64,000 bases of DNA from Gracilaria domingensis (Eukaryota > Rhodophyta > Florideophyceae > Gracilariales > Gracilariaceae): positions 38,297-102,296 of the forward strand of contig VCMS01000319.1 of assembly GCA_022539475.1 (NCBI GenBank), read 5' to 3'. The notes below the pieces were generated by a model. That model had not been told where the DNA came from. It did no database searches and was given only the letters and a program-made list of their open reading frames with translations. Numbering within the stretch: the first letter of the stretch is position 1; the number at the start of each line of letters is the position of its first letter. The position numbers and the translations under genes were made by a program. Positions 1 through 10,335 of the stretch are shown here, one piece after another.

Positions 1-922
1 ACAGACGACGGACCTGCCCGCGGAGGTGTACTGATGCGCTACCTCTCGGTGTTGATGAACTTCGAATGGCTCCGTGCGGCTTGTCGGCGTCATCACCTCA
101 CTCATAGCGCTCACCGTTCTCGCTTCGACGCCGGAATGCTGGCTGCCACCGGTTCCATCATTTTCTCATCCCAAGGAGCGGCCGTCCGGAATCCTGGATA
201 TATTGTGGAAGATCCAGGCCCTCCGCCCGGTAAGGGTAGAACGTCTGACCGCTTCGACTGATGAGAATATTATGAACCACCACAAGACCTGGGTCAATTG
301 CTTCCCGTCAACTCGCGGCGTAGAACACTTCCAATCCATGCAACAACGCTTCCCGACTATCACCTTTCCTTCATCCTCAATATCCATCTGTAGAGAAACC
401 CGCATTCCACCTTGCAATAATCGAGTGCTCCGCGAGTGCGAGAGTCACGCTTTGCGTACGCTTTCGAACACGAGTTGGCTTCATGTTGAACAGCTATTGC
501 AGTGAAAGGTGTATATCAACAATACGCTCGCTCTGGACGATACAACAACGGAGGCGAGCCTTAAATGGGCGACTTACAGGGCGCACGCCCCGCATTCGGC
601 AGCTCCTTCCAGCGCTGATTGCCAGTCTCGTCCGTGTCCTGTCCGTTGGCCGCTCGCACACTGATTGTACCTGTTTAGAATACGTGGAGTTCGCGCAATA
701 TGACTCCACGCGAGCAATGGTCGCGTTCTCTAATCATGCATCTTCAAATGCTTTGCATAGTAGTCAAGAGTACCTCATTCACTTTCCATTACAAGCCTTA
801 CTCCCGCAAATACACGTGACAGCGGCGGCCAACCGTACTGGCGCCAGGTATCTCAATATTCATCGCACTGTAGCGAAATCACTGCTCGCGGCGTGTTTTG
901 CGGAGGTCCCGGGAAGCCACCG
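1..922. other. No gene recognised
   Basis: I see only short frames on both strands here, none with a motif or composition I can link to a protein family. The longer plus frame beginning near 483 stays open only because it runs into the run of N. Left edge of the contig. Confidence 0.5.
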
Positions 923-1107
923 NNNNNNNNNNNNNNNNNNNNNNNNNNNNNNNNNNNNNNNNNNNNNNNNNNNNNNNNNNNNNNNNNNNNNNNNNNNNNN
1001 NNNNNNNNNNNNNNNNNNNNNNNNNNNNNNNNNNNNNNNNNNNNNNNNNNNNNNNNNNNNNNNNNNNNNNNNNNNNNNNNNNNNNNNNNNNNNNNNNNNN
1101 NNNNNNN
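923..1107. other. Assembly gap (185 N)
   Basis: An unbroken run of N. Any reading frame drawn across it is artificial. It marks the sequence as a scaffold in which the gap size may be an estimate. Confidence 0.99.
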
Positions 1108-2242
1108 GCCACTTTGCTGACATTCGCTTTCAGAATACACGACTAGTCACGCAATGATCACTACACAAGCGCAGCTTTAGCCGGATGAGGTGCAGCGTCG
1201 AGAACGTAAAGACGAAGACAGCAAAGTACGCACAGCTCGCTGCTCAGAACGACATGGAGTTTTTGCCAAAAGACTTTGACAAACGCGAGCCTTCGAAAAC
1301 TCATCCAAAGAATTATGCAGGCGCATTGCAGGGCATATCAGCGTAGTCAGGAGAATGAACCCAGTTACAGAATCATTCTGGTATGATACCACAATGTAGA
1401 GCTGAGGCTAGAACTAACAATTCTGCAATTGACGGCTGTGGCTTTCATCGCCACCGGCTGAGTAGCACAGCGGCCAACGCGGCGCTCGCATGAGCAGCCG
1501 TTCGCTGGAAACACGTAAGAGAGCAGTTTGTTCGCTCGTTCGATCTATCACCAGAATAGACACAATTAAGAGGCATATCACAACAGTCCTGTCGCACAAT
1601 ATGCAGTGAAAGAGTATGATAGCAGGTGGAGTCATTGATAGCCGCATCTGGTACAGTAGTATCAGAACTTGATATTACGGCAAACGATATTTGTCAAGTT
1701 CTCCCTGTATGCATTCTGCGGTACATATGGGCTATATAGCTAAGATTTGAATCTCTTTTGAGATGGGGGCAGTGTTCAGAGCGGCACAGATCTGATGGAA
1801 TGAACCAGTTCAACGTACTGCCTGAGGGTAATGGCTTTCGAAACGTGGTTCTTTTGTTTTCTATACCAGCTGTTGAGATGCTGCTCATCCGCGAAAGGGA
1901 CGACCGCTTGTCCATCATGAAGGCAGTCCTTTCACCGACATGCGTTATACTATGGAGTGGCTGCGTTCCATAATCGAATACTGTACAAACCAGCAACAAT
2001 ACAAGACGGCTTGTCGAATTTTCCGGCCACGCAGGGATGTCTCCCGGAATTGAACATTTCTCCTAATAGGAAGCAGTTGGTAGCGGCTGATCTTACTAAA
2101 CCTCGTCTCCTTCTATCGTTACAAGACAGCTATTCTGTTGTATCTACGAAAATAGTTCATTCTCACAATCGTCAAGGAATCTGCTCATCAGCCCAGTCCT
2201 CCGCAATGCTGAATAGCAGACGTCTCAAAAGCTTGGCGGAAC
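1108..2242. other. No gene recognised
   Basis: Short frames only on either strand. No domain, repeat or RNA fold that I can support. Confidence 0.45.
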
Positions 2243-4046
2243 GTGTCAGATCTAGGCGAAAGCATGAAACACCTCAACAATCTCCTTCTGCCGAACACGG
2301 GCGAGCTCTTGAAAAGTCAGGAATACAGTCTCAACGACAAACAAAAAGCGGAGAGAAAGAAGCTCAACCTCCACTTCGATCTCAAGATCTACGGAAAAAC
2401 CACATACGCAAGTCGATATGTCGAGAGATTTACCAGCTCCTCCAGAATTGCCATCCATTCAATTACGTCACTGATAAGCGTATCACCATGTGAACGAGTT
2501 GTTGCGTTAACGGAAGCGATGAAACGCTCAGAATGGTACATTGGTATTGAGAAGCAGCCTTTGCCTCATCTCGCAAATTATGCAACACCTCATGCAGATA
2601 CTGTCATAGGTTATGATATGAAGCTTTCTACGCTAGATTTCGAATATAAAGTCATGAAGATCCGTCATCAATGCAACTACGATGTAGTTCCGTTTCTGGC
2701 TATGGGGCTTTGCACACCTGTGGATGTTTATGATGACCGCAGAGTCTCACAGCTGGCAATGTAAATTGAAAACAACACGCACGTACCAAGCGTCGACTTT
2801 GAAGATATCGTGAAGGGTACAGTGCTGGGAATCGCAATCTCATACAAACATGGCTGAAGTTGTAGGCTGTCACGAACCCGATTGGTTGAGGGTTTGCATG
2901 CGCTCCGTGCTTTTGTTGATGCGGGGGACAAGGTTTCCATCTGGGTGGACTCCGTATTTCGTAGAACGGGAAAGAGTGCTCTTCAATTGAATCCGGACAT
3001 CTCTGAGAAGACCTAGATGAGTCATGGACTGTTGCCTTACCATCTGTTTCCCGTGCTGTGCCTTGGAAATAGTTCAAGTGGACGAAACAATCGCGAATGG
3101 GTAGAAAGTTTCTGGCTCAACCTGGAAGGAATAATGGGATGCCTTGGAAGTGGATTTATATTCTGTAACCATGATATACTCGATGCGCCAATTAGGTCAT
3201 GGCATGTAGGTGACGGAGACGAACCTCTTCAGATTGTTCGCAATGATTCTGAACGGCTGATTGCACTTAAACGAGGCAGTCTAATGTCCACAACTTTCGC
3301 ATTGACACATATTCTTAAAGTGGCTGTAGAGGGAGGATTTCGGGAAAAAGTTGTAACGTTTCAGGAAGATTTGTTTAAGTTGGAGGAAATGGCGGGGCAT
3401 ATGATGCTGATCGGAAACTGGAAAGAATTCGAGGACGTGATTTTTACGGGCGAAAAGAGAGATATTGAACAGACATGAGTTTGGAGCAAACGGTCAAACT
3501 CCAGTGGATGATGTTGTGACGGCGGTAAAACGAACCAGTTTCCCATTCAAAATGGCTCCAGGAGATCAAGGTACTCTCAATGAAGTTCTGGTTTCAACTA
3601 CGATCAGCAAATGGAAGGGTGTATTGGAATGGACGTCAACACAGATGGGATATTTAGAGTGTGACAACGCAGAGTTGCTGGAGGTGTGGGTACATCTCTA
3701 TTCGAAAGCGGGAGATGCGGCGATTGGAGTGTGTTTTTCTGTGGATCCTGGAGAAAATGAATGGCCACCTTTCTGTTTGAAGTACATGAAGGTGCTTGTG
3801 TTGCAGCTGAACAGAAGGGAAGAAGACGGACGAAGAAAAGTGGCTTGTAAGAAGTTTGTGTGGAACAAGTTTGTGCCAGGTGTGCTGCGATGCATCGCAG
3901 AAGGGGCGCAGGAGGCGAGCGGTGATGGACTGCAATTGGGAAAGTGGGTAAACGGAATGGTGCAGTTTGTGAGGATGGCCTGTGTCCCAGTTGGGAGTGA
4001 TGTGATGGTGTCTTTCCACCACGAAAGTAGAAACAACTGGGATTAA
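2243..4046 (+). pseudogene. Broken unidentified protein-coding gene
   Basis: I do not recognise the family. What shows it was a gene is an unusually long run of sensible protein in one plus frame from 2243 to 3478. It is interrupted only by stops at 2762, about 2856 and 3014, with plausible sequence continuing across each, such as the stretch around VEGLHALRAFVDAGDKVSIW before the third stop. Near 3450-3480 the reading moves to another plus frame and stays open to 4046, ending in a region rich in aromatic and hydrophobic residues with short basic patches. Restored length would be about 600 residues. The first part is lysine-rich with NDKQKAERKK. No membrane segment or catalytic motif is obvious. 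It could be a transposon accessory gene or a lineage-specific host gene; I cannot tell which. Confidence 0.4.
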
Positions 4047-4796
4047 GATGTGCACATAAGAACCCCGGAGTTGCGCGCTCAAACCGAGGGTTCATATCGA
4101 CGCAATACACGATTGCGTCTCTCTGCACCGTGCACCAAGAACGCGCCCATCTTTTTCTCTTTCCCACATTTCAACAGTACGTCTGAAAAAATGTTCATCG
4201 TTCCCGCGTAGCGCTGAGAGTGGCACGTGAATGAAGACTCCGGAGTGTTCCTGGTACACTACGCCCGTCAGCGATACCTAAGAATTTTGCAGCATGTCTT
4301 GTGGTGTTATCATCACACCACATGATGATATGACGTTTGAAGACAGAGCCCGCGCTAATGGGGCGTACGGCATCAGTGGTGAAAGAGAGAGAGAAATCAT
4401 TAGCAAGTTGAGATAAGGCCGGAAGGATATGCAAAACATAAACTGGTACACATCCACTCAAACAAAGACGTCACGTCTTAAGGTGCAGTGGCAGCCATCT
4501 TTGATTCAAAGAACTACATCAAATTCCCGATCAATCTTTAGTGGGCATGTGTGCCATTCTCACGAGGTGTCCAAAGATATAAAAGAACAGTACTCCGCCG
4601 CACTCTTGAACTACCAACGGTACATCACCCAGAAAAAGAATCATTCTACTCATAAGAAACCCTTCGTAGAGTCAAAGAGTGTTGGGGGAACCTTTTTTCT
4701 GGCATGAGAACTACATTATGTTCACTTCAGGTCCTGAAGCTCAGGATACTTCCACAGCCAATACACAGAGAAGGTTAGGGAAGTAGAAGCTATGAT
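4047..4796. other. No gene recognised
   Basis: About 750 bases between the unidentified pseudogene and the 3' end of the OYE relic. The longest plus frame, near 4429-4707, has no recognisable feature. Confidence 0.45.
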
Positions 4797-5947
4797 TTAG
4801 GCGGTGACCTTCACAGCGCCAAAATCAGTGTAGCCATTGCTGGCAAGCACATTCTCCACAGAAGAGTAATAGACCGACTGCGGAGCTGGATCATTAAGTT
4901 CCGCCCCTTCCGTGAGGCGTTCCACATAGTCTGCGTTGCTCATGAATGGTATTCCGATAGCAACCATGTCCGTGTTTCCAGCAGCGATTTCTTCTTCAGC
5001 AGACGTGGCGTCGTACCCTACATTAGCAATCAGCTTGCCAGGATACACCTTGCGAAATTCAGCCATTGTCATAGGCTCTCCTTTCTCGTGGAAACCAAAT
5101 CCAAGCCCTACCATAACATGGAGGTATGCCAGCTTATACTCCGCAAGACGTTCAGCATAGTATAAAAATGACTCTCTGAAGTCATCAGATCCGATTCCGC
5201 TAAAGACACCATTCGGAGAGATACGAATACCAATCTGATGAGGCTCGTAGACTTTGAGTACAGCTCGCAAGACCTCATCAATAGGCCTGAAGCGATTTTC
5301 AAAACCTCCACCATACTTGTCCGTCCTATGGTTGCAGCAACTCTTCAAGAACTCATCCAGGAGATAACCGTTTGCACCATGGAACTCGACGCCATCAAAT
5401 CCAGCATCTTTTGCGCATTGCGCAGCAGTACGGTATTCCTCGGGCAGAGCCTCAACCACCTCCAAAGTCAACGCACGAGGCGTTTCAATATCAACCTCGC
5501 CCGGGACATTAGTGAAACCCTGCTTACCGGAATGGCTGCTTCGCTTAATCGCCGAAGGGGCTCCAGCCAGTTTCATATCCCCTTCGTACTCACTTATACT
5601 TTCTCGAAAAGAAGAATGGCTAACCCTGCGGTATGCCACAGCTGACAGAATATTTTTCCGTCGCGCTCATGAACACGATCTGGGGCGATCTTCCACGCTT
5701 GAGCATGCTAAGCAGTAAAAATATCGGGAGCTTGGAACCAACCGTGAGCGACAACAGAGGTGTGGATTCCTTCAGCTATAATGAGACCCGCTGAGGCGCG
5801 CTGTGCGTAGTATTCGGCCCTGAGCTAGTTGGCCATGAGCTTTTCTGTGGCACGTCCACGCGTCATCGGGGCCATAACAACACGATTTGATAGCTTGAGT
5901 GAGTCGCTAAGCTCAATGAGGGATAAGAGTTTCGGATAAGTAGCCAT
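4797..5947 (-). pseudogene. Old Yellow Enzyme-type NADH:flavin oxidoreductase, pseudogene
   Basis: An FMN-dependent ene-reductase of the OYE/12-oxophytodienoate reductase family, which reduces the C=C bond of alpha,beta-unsaturated carbonyls, including oxylipins in plants. Read on the minus strand from the ATG at 5947, the start is textbook: LKLSNRVVMAPMTRGRA, then EYYAQRASAGLIIAEG and KIFCQLWHT. After a frame change near 5630 the rest follows: DGVEFHGANGYLLDEFL (the His-Asn pair that hydrogen-bonds substrate), NHRTDKYGGGFENR, IGIRISPNGVF and the C-terminal barrel to the TAA at 4797. Total span equals about 383 codons, the usual family length. It is dead by two in-frame TAG stops (after KLMAN and after PDIFTA) plus the frameshift. 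The flanks give no pathway clue. Family assignment is firm; substrate is unknown. Confidence 0.85.
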
Positions 5948-7007
5948 TTTGAAGCGTGAAATGCTCCAGCAAAGGCTTAGTAACTAGATGATAATGTTCG
6001 ACGAGAATGACGGGCAATAAAGTCAGAGCAAGTTGCGTGGGATGCGCTATCTTATACAAGATTGGGGCTCCAAAATTGACAGCCGCGAGCTCGCCAAGAA
6101 GGGTGCATCGGATGATCGTGTAGAAAAGATAGCGCCAATGGCGTCTTTTGCATTGCCACGCACTGGGGTATGTCTGCCTCGGGCCGAAGACGGCGGATCC
6201 ACAGCGACCAGCGGTTCCAATCTGCCAGATACGACGTATATGGGAGGTAACTTCCACAGAAATGGGTGACACTCTGCAGTCTCTGGTTGGCTGTGCAATG
6301 AAACCCGCAGCATATAGATCTGCTGCAAAGCTGAAAGATTGTACTCGTGTACACAATGTATACAACTGTTGTACAACACTCCCCCCGCTGGAGCGAGTTT
6401 CCAGTCTAATTCATGACTGTCCCAGCCAACCACGATCTTGACATGTCATCAGCCCTTGGGTCGCCTTTTTGTGATAGATCGGACGCTCGCCAAGAATCAC
6501 CACTGGCAGTCCCGGGCACGCGCACGTCGTCTCCCGGCCTTTAGCTCCCTCCAGAATCTCCGCTGCCGCGTCGAGAACCGAGGAGAAAAAAGGAGTGAAG
6601 CGGCGCGGTGCAGCAGGGACGTCGCCAGATTTGTGGTCGGCCAAATGAGCGAGGCCTCCGCCAGACAGCCCAATCGTTTGAGCATTAATCACGACCCAAA
6701 GACAAGAGCTCGGTTTCCGATAGCTTGGAAACGGGTCGTTCAAGACGATGTTGTTGACGTGGAAGTTTTGTCTGCCGAAGTTGGTCGTAAGACAATGACA
6801 TTCTCGACATTCTTGGACATGGTCTCTGTGTCTCGAGAACATGGAGAAACAATCTTGCGGTACGCATCCCTCCGCGTTGGCAAGCAGTTTTCGGATTTTT
6901 GATCTCGAGAGGCTTGGTCTGATCAATTTTTCAGAGGGCGTCGAGGATGTCGTAGACTATCAAATAAAATCCATACTATACTCGGACAAGAGCACTGAGA
7001 AGCGAGA
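5948..7007. other. No gene recognised; long overlapping frames only
   Basis: Both strands hold open frames of 130-170 codons here (minus 6411-6926, minus 6047-6433, plus 6438-6902). None shows a motif I know, and the plus and minus frames overlap almost completely, so I cannot say which, if any, was coding. The minus pair could be one decayed gene with a frame change near 6420. Confidence 0.35.
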
Positions 7008-7928
7008 GTGCAACAGCTATTACGCATCAGGCGGATCGGGTCGCGATATCGTGGCCTATGGAAGATCGACTTCCATACGATCCAAACACATCGAACAGAT
7101 GTCACGTTTGGTGTTGGTCGTCGTCTTTCCCAGATCATGGAAAACATCCGAAGCGTCACCGAAGTAGAGTCAGTATTCAAGATATACGACGAAAATGGTA
7201 ATGCTGAAGCAGTGACCATTGAAAGAGATGCAAAAGCAGAAGCCGCGTTTCTTGACGGGCTAGACAGTTATTGTGTGAAACATCCAAACACTGTAATTCC
7301 CTTGGATAGTCCCGGCTGCAGAGTGCCATCGCATTGGGCTGAACGTTATGTTCTGCCTCAATTGGGCAGAATACTTTGCTTGAGCAGAGGAGGTTCCTGC
7401 CTACGGGCTTCCCTTGTAAATGCAGTCAATGCAATGTCAGGAATGGAGCACGCCAAAAGGTTGCTAAACATGGGACGCGTTTTCGGCGCGACTTTGAACG
7501 AGGTCAGTAACTGGTTGACATATATAACTGGTTCCTACCGTCTACAGAATGTACAAATTCCGATTGCCGATACCGTTGAAGTGGCGCTCTCGGCTCTGGG
7601 CCTCGGTGTATTTTTGGGTTAGCTGGAAGCAGAAGGCGGAAATCACGAGACTGTGCGGCATTGCGTTGTGGTGAATGGTCACCGCCGTCACGTGATCGAC
7701 CCTGAGCAAATGTACCCATTACATATGAGGCGGGGTGTGTTCAACACTTGCGTTGGAGATGGGTTTACGCTCATCCAGTGCACTGTAAAGGAGCTCACAA
7801 CTCAGGTGTGGGGTAAACGACGCCGTAACAGGCGACCAACCAAAAGGCGCAAGACAATGAGATATGGAGAAACCACTTCTCGGCGCAGACAAACTAAGAA
7901 GTTTGTTGTTTGTTCCGACTCAGAGTAA
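7008..7928 (+). pseudogene. Putative Cys-His-Asp protease-like protein, pseudogene
   Basis: Two plus frames in the same phase (to 7622 and from 7653) are separated by one TAG at 7620-7622; the protein reads sensibly across it. The first half has a block ending RILCLSRGGSCLRASLVNAV, where a Cys follows a Gly-Gly-Ser turn at the start of a predicted helix. The second half has RHCVVVNGHRRHVIDPEQ, a His in a beta-strand followed by an Asp. A helix-capping Cys followed by a distant His and Asp is the layout of papain-fold and C39/OTU-like cysteine proteases, so I suggest that fold; this is inference from pattern, not from a matched family. The tail is very basic (GKRRRNRRPTKRRK), which would suit a nuclear or nucleic-acid-binding protein. 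It lies next to transposon remains and may be a transposon passenger. Confidence 0.4.
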
Positions 7929-8755
7929 CCATAGAATTAAATATAAGATTGAAGTGTGATCACCTTTCACCCGTTTAGCTCTTTCAAATACTTCATTTGC
8001 AATGGTTCCGGAAAACATAACGTTGTTCAACTTCCTTTGCGTGGCGAGGTTGCGTTTGTTTGTTGCGCTGATACGGCACCAGAATAGCACCAAGGATGGT
8101 TCACAATCTCTCTCGACGTGAGGCGGAAAGTCTCTCAGCCCCCCATCAAAACCATGGCTGGCGCTACTTCCTTCTAGCAATCACTGCTTCTTTGCTAGCT
8201 GCCACTCTGTGTGTCAGTTCTCGCTGCTGCTGGAGAGAAGCGGATTCTATTACAGATGTACGCCACCATTACCGCTGCATAAAATGACACAATAAACATA
8301 GGATAACAAAGCCGAAACCCATTCCCCCACCTGCAGCTGCTATGTTTCCACGTCAAAACCTCATCGATTCTTTACCTACTCGTAGAGAAGTTCAATCACT
8401 GCAAGGAATGAAGGATGCGAAGGAGAAAAAGAAGTACACTTTACGAAGTAGTATGATTTATAGAAGAAATTTGAAACATTGAAGAGGTGTGAAAACCCTG
8501 CGAAAACTCATTCTCAGATCCTCGATAGCAATTGGGCAGGGGCCTGTTCGTGGATCTTCATGTATCAACTTATGCTTCATCAGATGACGACTCCGAAACA
8601 ACCCGAACCGTTTTTGAAACAAACTTGTGTGGCTTCTTCGCTCTGCCACCGTTCTTCGTATGCTTTTTCGCGATACTCAGCTGATGACATTGGTCTGCAT
8701 TACCACGGAGGCGCTTTAGCAATTGGTTTCCTTTGCCGATCCTATTCTTGCCTAT
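7929..8755. other. No gene recognised
   Basis: Only short frames. This is the stretch downstream of the minus-strand accessory relic and could contain one end of the DNA transposon, but I found no clear terminal inverted repeat. Confidence 0.4.
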
Positions 8756-10033
8756 TTATCGATTGCAGGCTCTCTTTGCAGTATGACTCGGAACCTTTAA
8801 CTTGTTGCTCTGGCTCCTTGCTTTCCTAATCACTGTTGAACTTAACTTCGCCACCTGTGAATCCTGGTCACTGACCGGCAAACCACTTTCTGCATCCTGT
8901 ATCTCACTTTCATCCTCATCAGAATAGTTCTGGTCTACCCTTGAGATGGTACGGGCAGAGGTGCTCTTGTCGGAAGTTTTATGCCCTGTTCTCGGAGACA
9001 TTGGTTCACATTCGTCATCTGTAACAGAAAATAACTCTTCCGCATCACGGCACTTTTCCTCATCTTCACGTCGCTTTGCATGGCATTTTTGAGACTTTTT
9101 CGTTACCTCTTGAGAGTCTCGAGGGAGCCAGCTCTTCCTAGAAACGTGTTCTGTTTGAAGCGCTTCCTGTGACAGCTTTCGTCTATTTCGTCTCACTACT
9201 TCATCGTATTTTTCCGATACCACGGTGATGTTCAAGAGATAAGCTTGAAGCAGCCAAACTCGATTCACTGGATTGATTAGAACCAGATGGCAACTTTTCG
9301 CCACTTGCCTCGCTTTCACATTGAGCCGCGGTATTCATGGCCGCAGCTGGGTCGCGCATCTGAAATGCAGTTCCAGCAGCATCACAACAATCAGCGGAGA
9401 CCTCTCCCTCACGCTCCGATGTGCTTGCGTGAAGAATGTTGTCGCCTTCTTCAGCTTTCCAGCCCTCATTCTCTCAGCTTTGACCTTATTCACATTCAGT
9501 TTTGATAGGTCTTCCGCTGATCTTTGGGGCATTCTTCCGTTAAATGATGCCTTCTTCTCAGCCTTCCTCCTCTTACCAGCCATTCTTCCAGCCTTTCGGT
9601 TAACTAGCTTCGCCTTTATCGCTTCATGAGCGGCCCAAAGATGTTTAGTGGCTGCTACATGTTCAAATGTGCCAGCTATCTCCGTCATGATCCGCCTCAA
9701 CTCGGTCTGAAATTCGTATCGTCTGTTTGAGAACTGGGATTCCATCTCCTGAAGAGTAAGTTTGCCATAGTATTGGTGAAACGGACTCGAAGCTTCAAAT
9801 TCTCCGCCAATGAACTTCATGAGCCGCCAGGAGTACGCCTTAGCGCTGCAAGTCAAAGGGGGAACTTTATCGGCTTTAACTGAGACGAAAGAGTTGTATT
9901 TGACGATGGAAAGCTCAAGATGTTCCCCAAAGTACACCTTTCCATGCACAGAAAACTCGTTGGGGTGGCAGAGAACATCCATCTTCATGATCGCCGAAGG
10001 AGAGCGGAGGAATAGAAGATAGAGACACAGCAA
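8756..10033 (-). pseudogene. Transposon accessory protein (basic/acidic family), one in-frame stop
   Basis: Two minus-strand frames in the same phase, 10033-9335 and 9319-8756, are separated by a single TGA at 9335-9337, giving a restored length near 426 residues. The order is a folded N-terminal part, a helix with a W..HE.IK pattern (WAAHEAIKAKL), a lysine/arginine-rich run (KAGRMAGKRRKAEKK), more basic sequence, then an acidic serine-rich tail (DEDESEIQDAESG). The same order, and the same helix-plus-basic block, occurs in the intact 461-residue protein at 47868-49253 and in the relic at 18134-18655. It is divergent from the Tnp2 copy starting at 10336, with only about 300 bp between them. 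I infer a transposon-encoded DNA-binding or regulatory partner (the role TnpA plays in En/Spm), but sequence similarity to TnpA is not visible. Confidence 0.5.
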
Positions 10034-10335
10034 GGGATCGACAACGCAATCTGACTGTGTGAATATGGGAAGGCAAGTCCACGGGAGAGAGACGAGCGCT
10101 CGGTGAAGAGGTTTTAGAACATGACGAGGGAGCCACCAAAAGAAAAGTATGGTTGAAATGCGCTGAAGTTTACTTTTTTCGCTTCATCGTCCCCAGCAAG
10201 AAATACTCTAAGCTCATGGACATTTGTTCACCTTCTGTTCTCCTAACTCACCATGCAGGAACAATTCAAGTTCTAACAAGACCGTAAGGATAGTGCACCT
10301 GGTGGAAAAGCTCGAACAAAGTCCAGATCAATCCA
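10034..10335. promoter_or_regulatory. Divergent intergenic region of Tnp2 element, copy 1
   Basis: About 300 bp separate the start of the minus-strand accessory gene from the start of the plus-strand transposase frame, so it should have carried both promoters. No TATA box or clear operator repeat can be assigned by eye. The same head-to-head arrangement is seen at 49254-49837. Confidence 0.3.

Noticed and set aside
483-1157. 224-codon plus frame at the left end
   Set aside because: It is open only because it crosses the 185-base run of N; the real bases on both sides show no coding features.
3604-4167. 187-codon minus frame
   Set aside because: It is antisense to the protein-like plus frame 3465-4046 and is rich in Pro, His and Ser, typical of a shadow frame.
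6411-6926. 171-codon minus frame that looks protein-like
   Set aside because: I considered an oxoprolinase/hydantoinase relic because of a short NDPF-containing block, but the surrounding residues do not fit; left unassigned.
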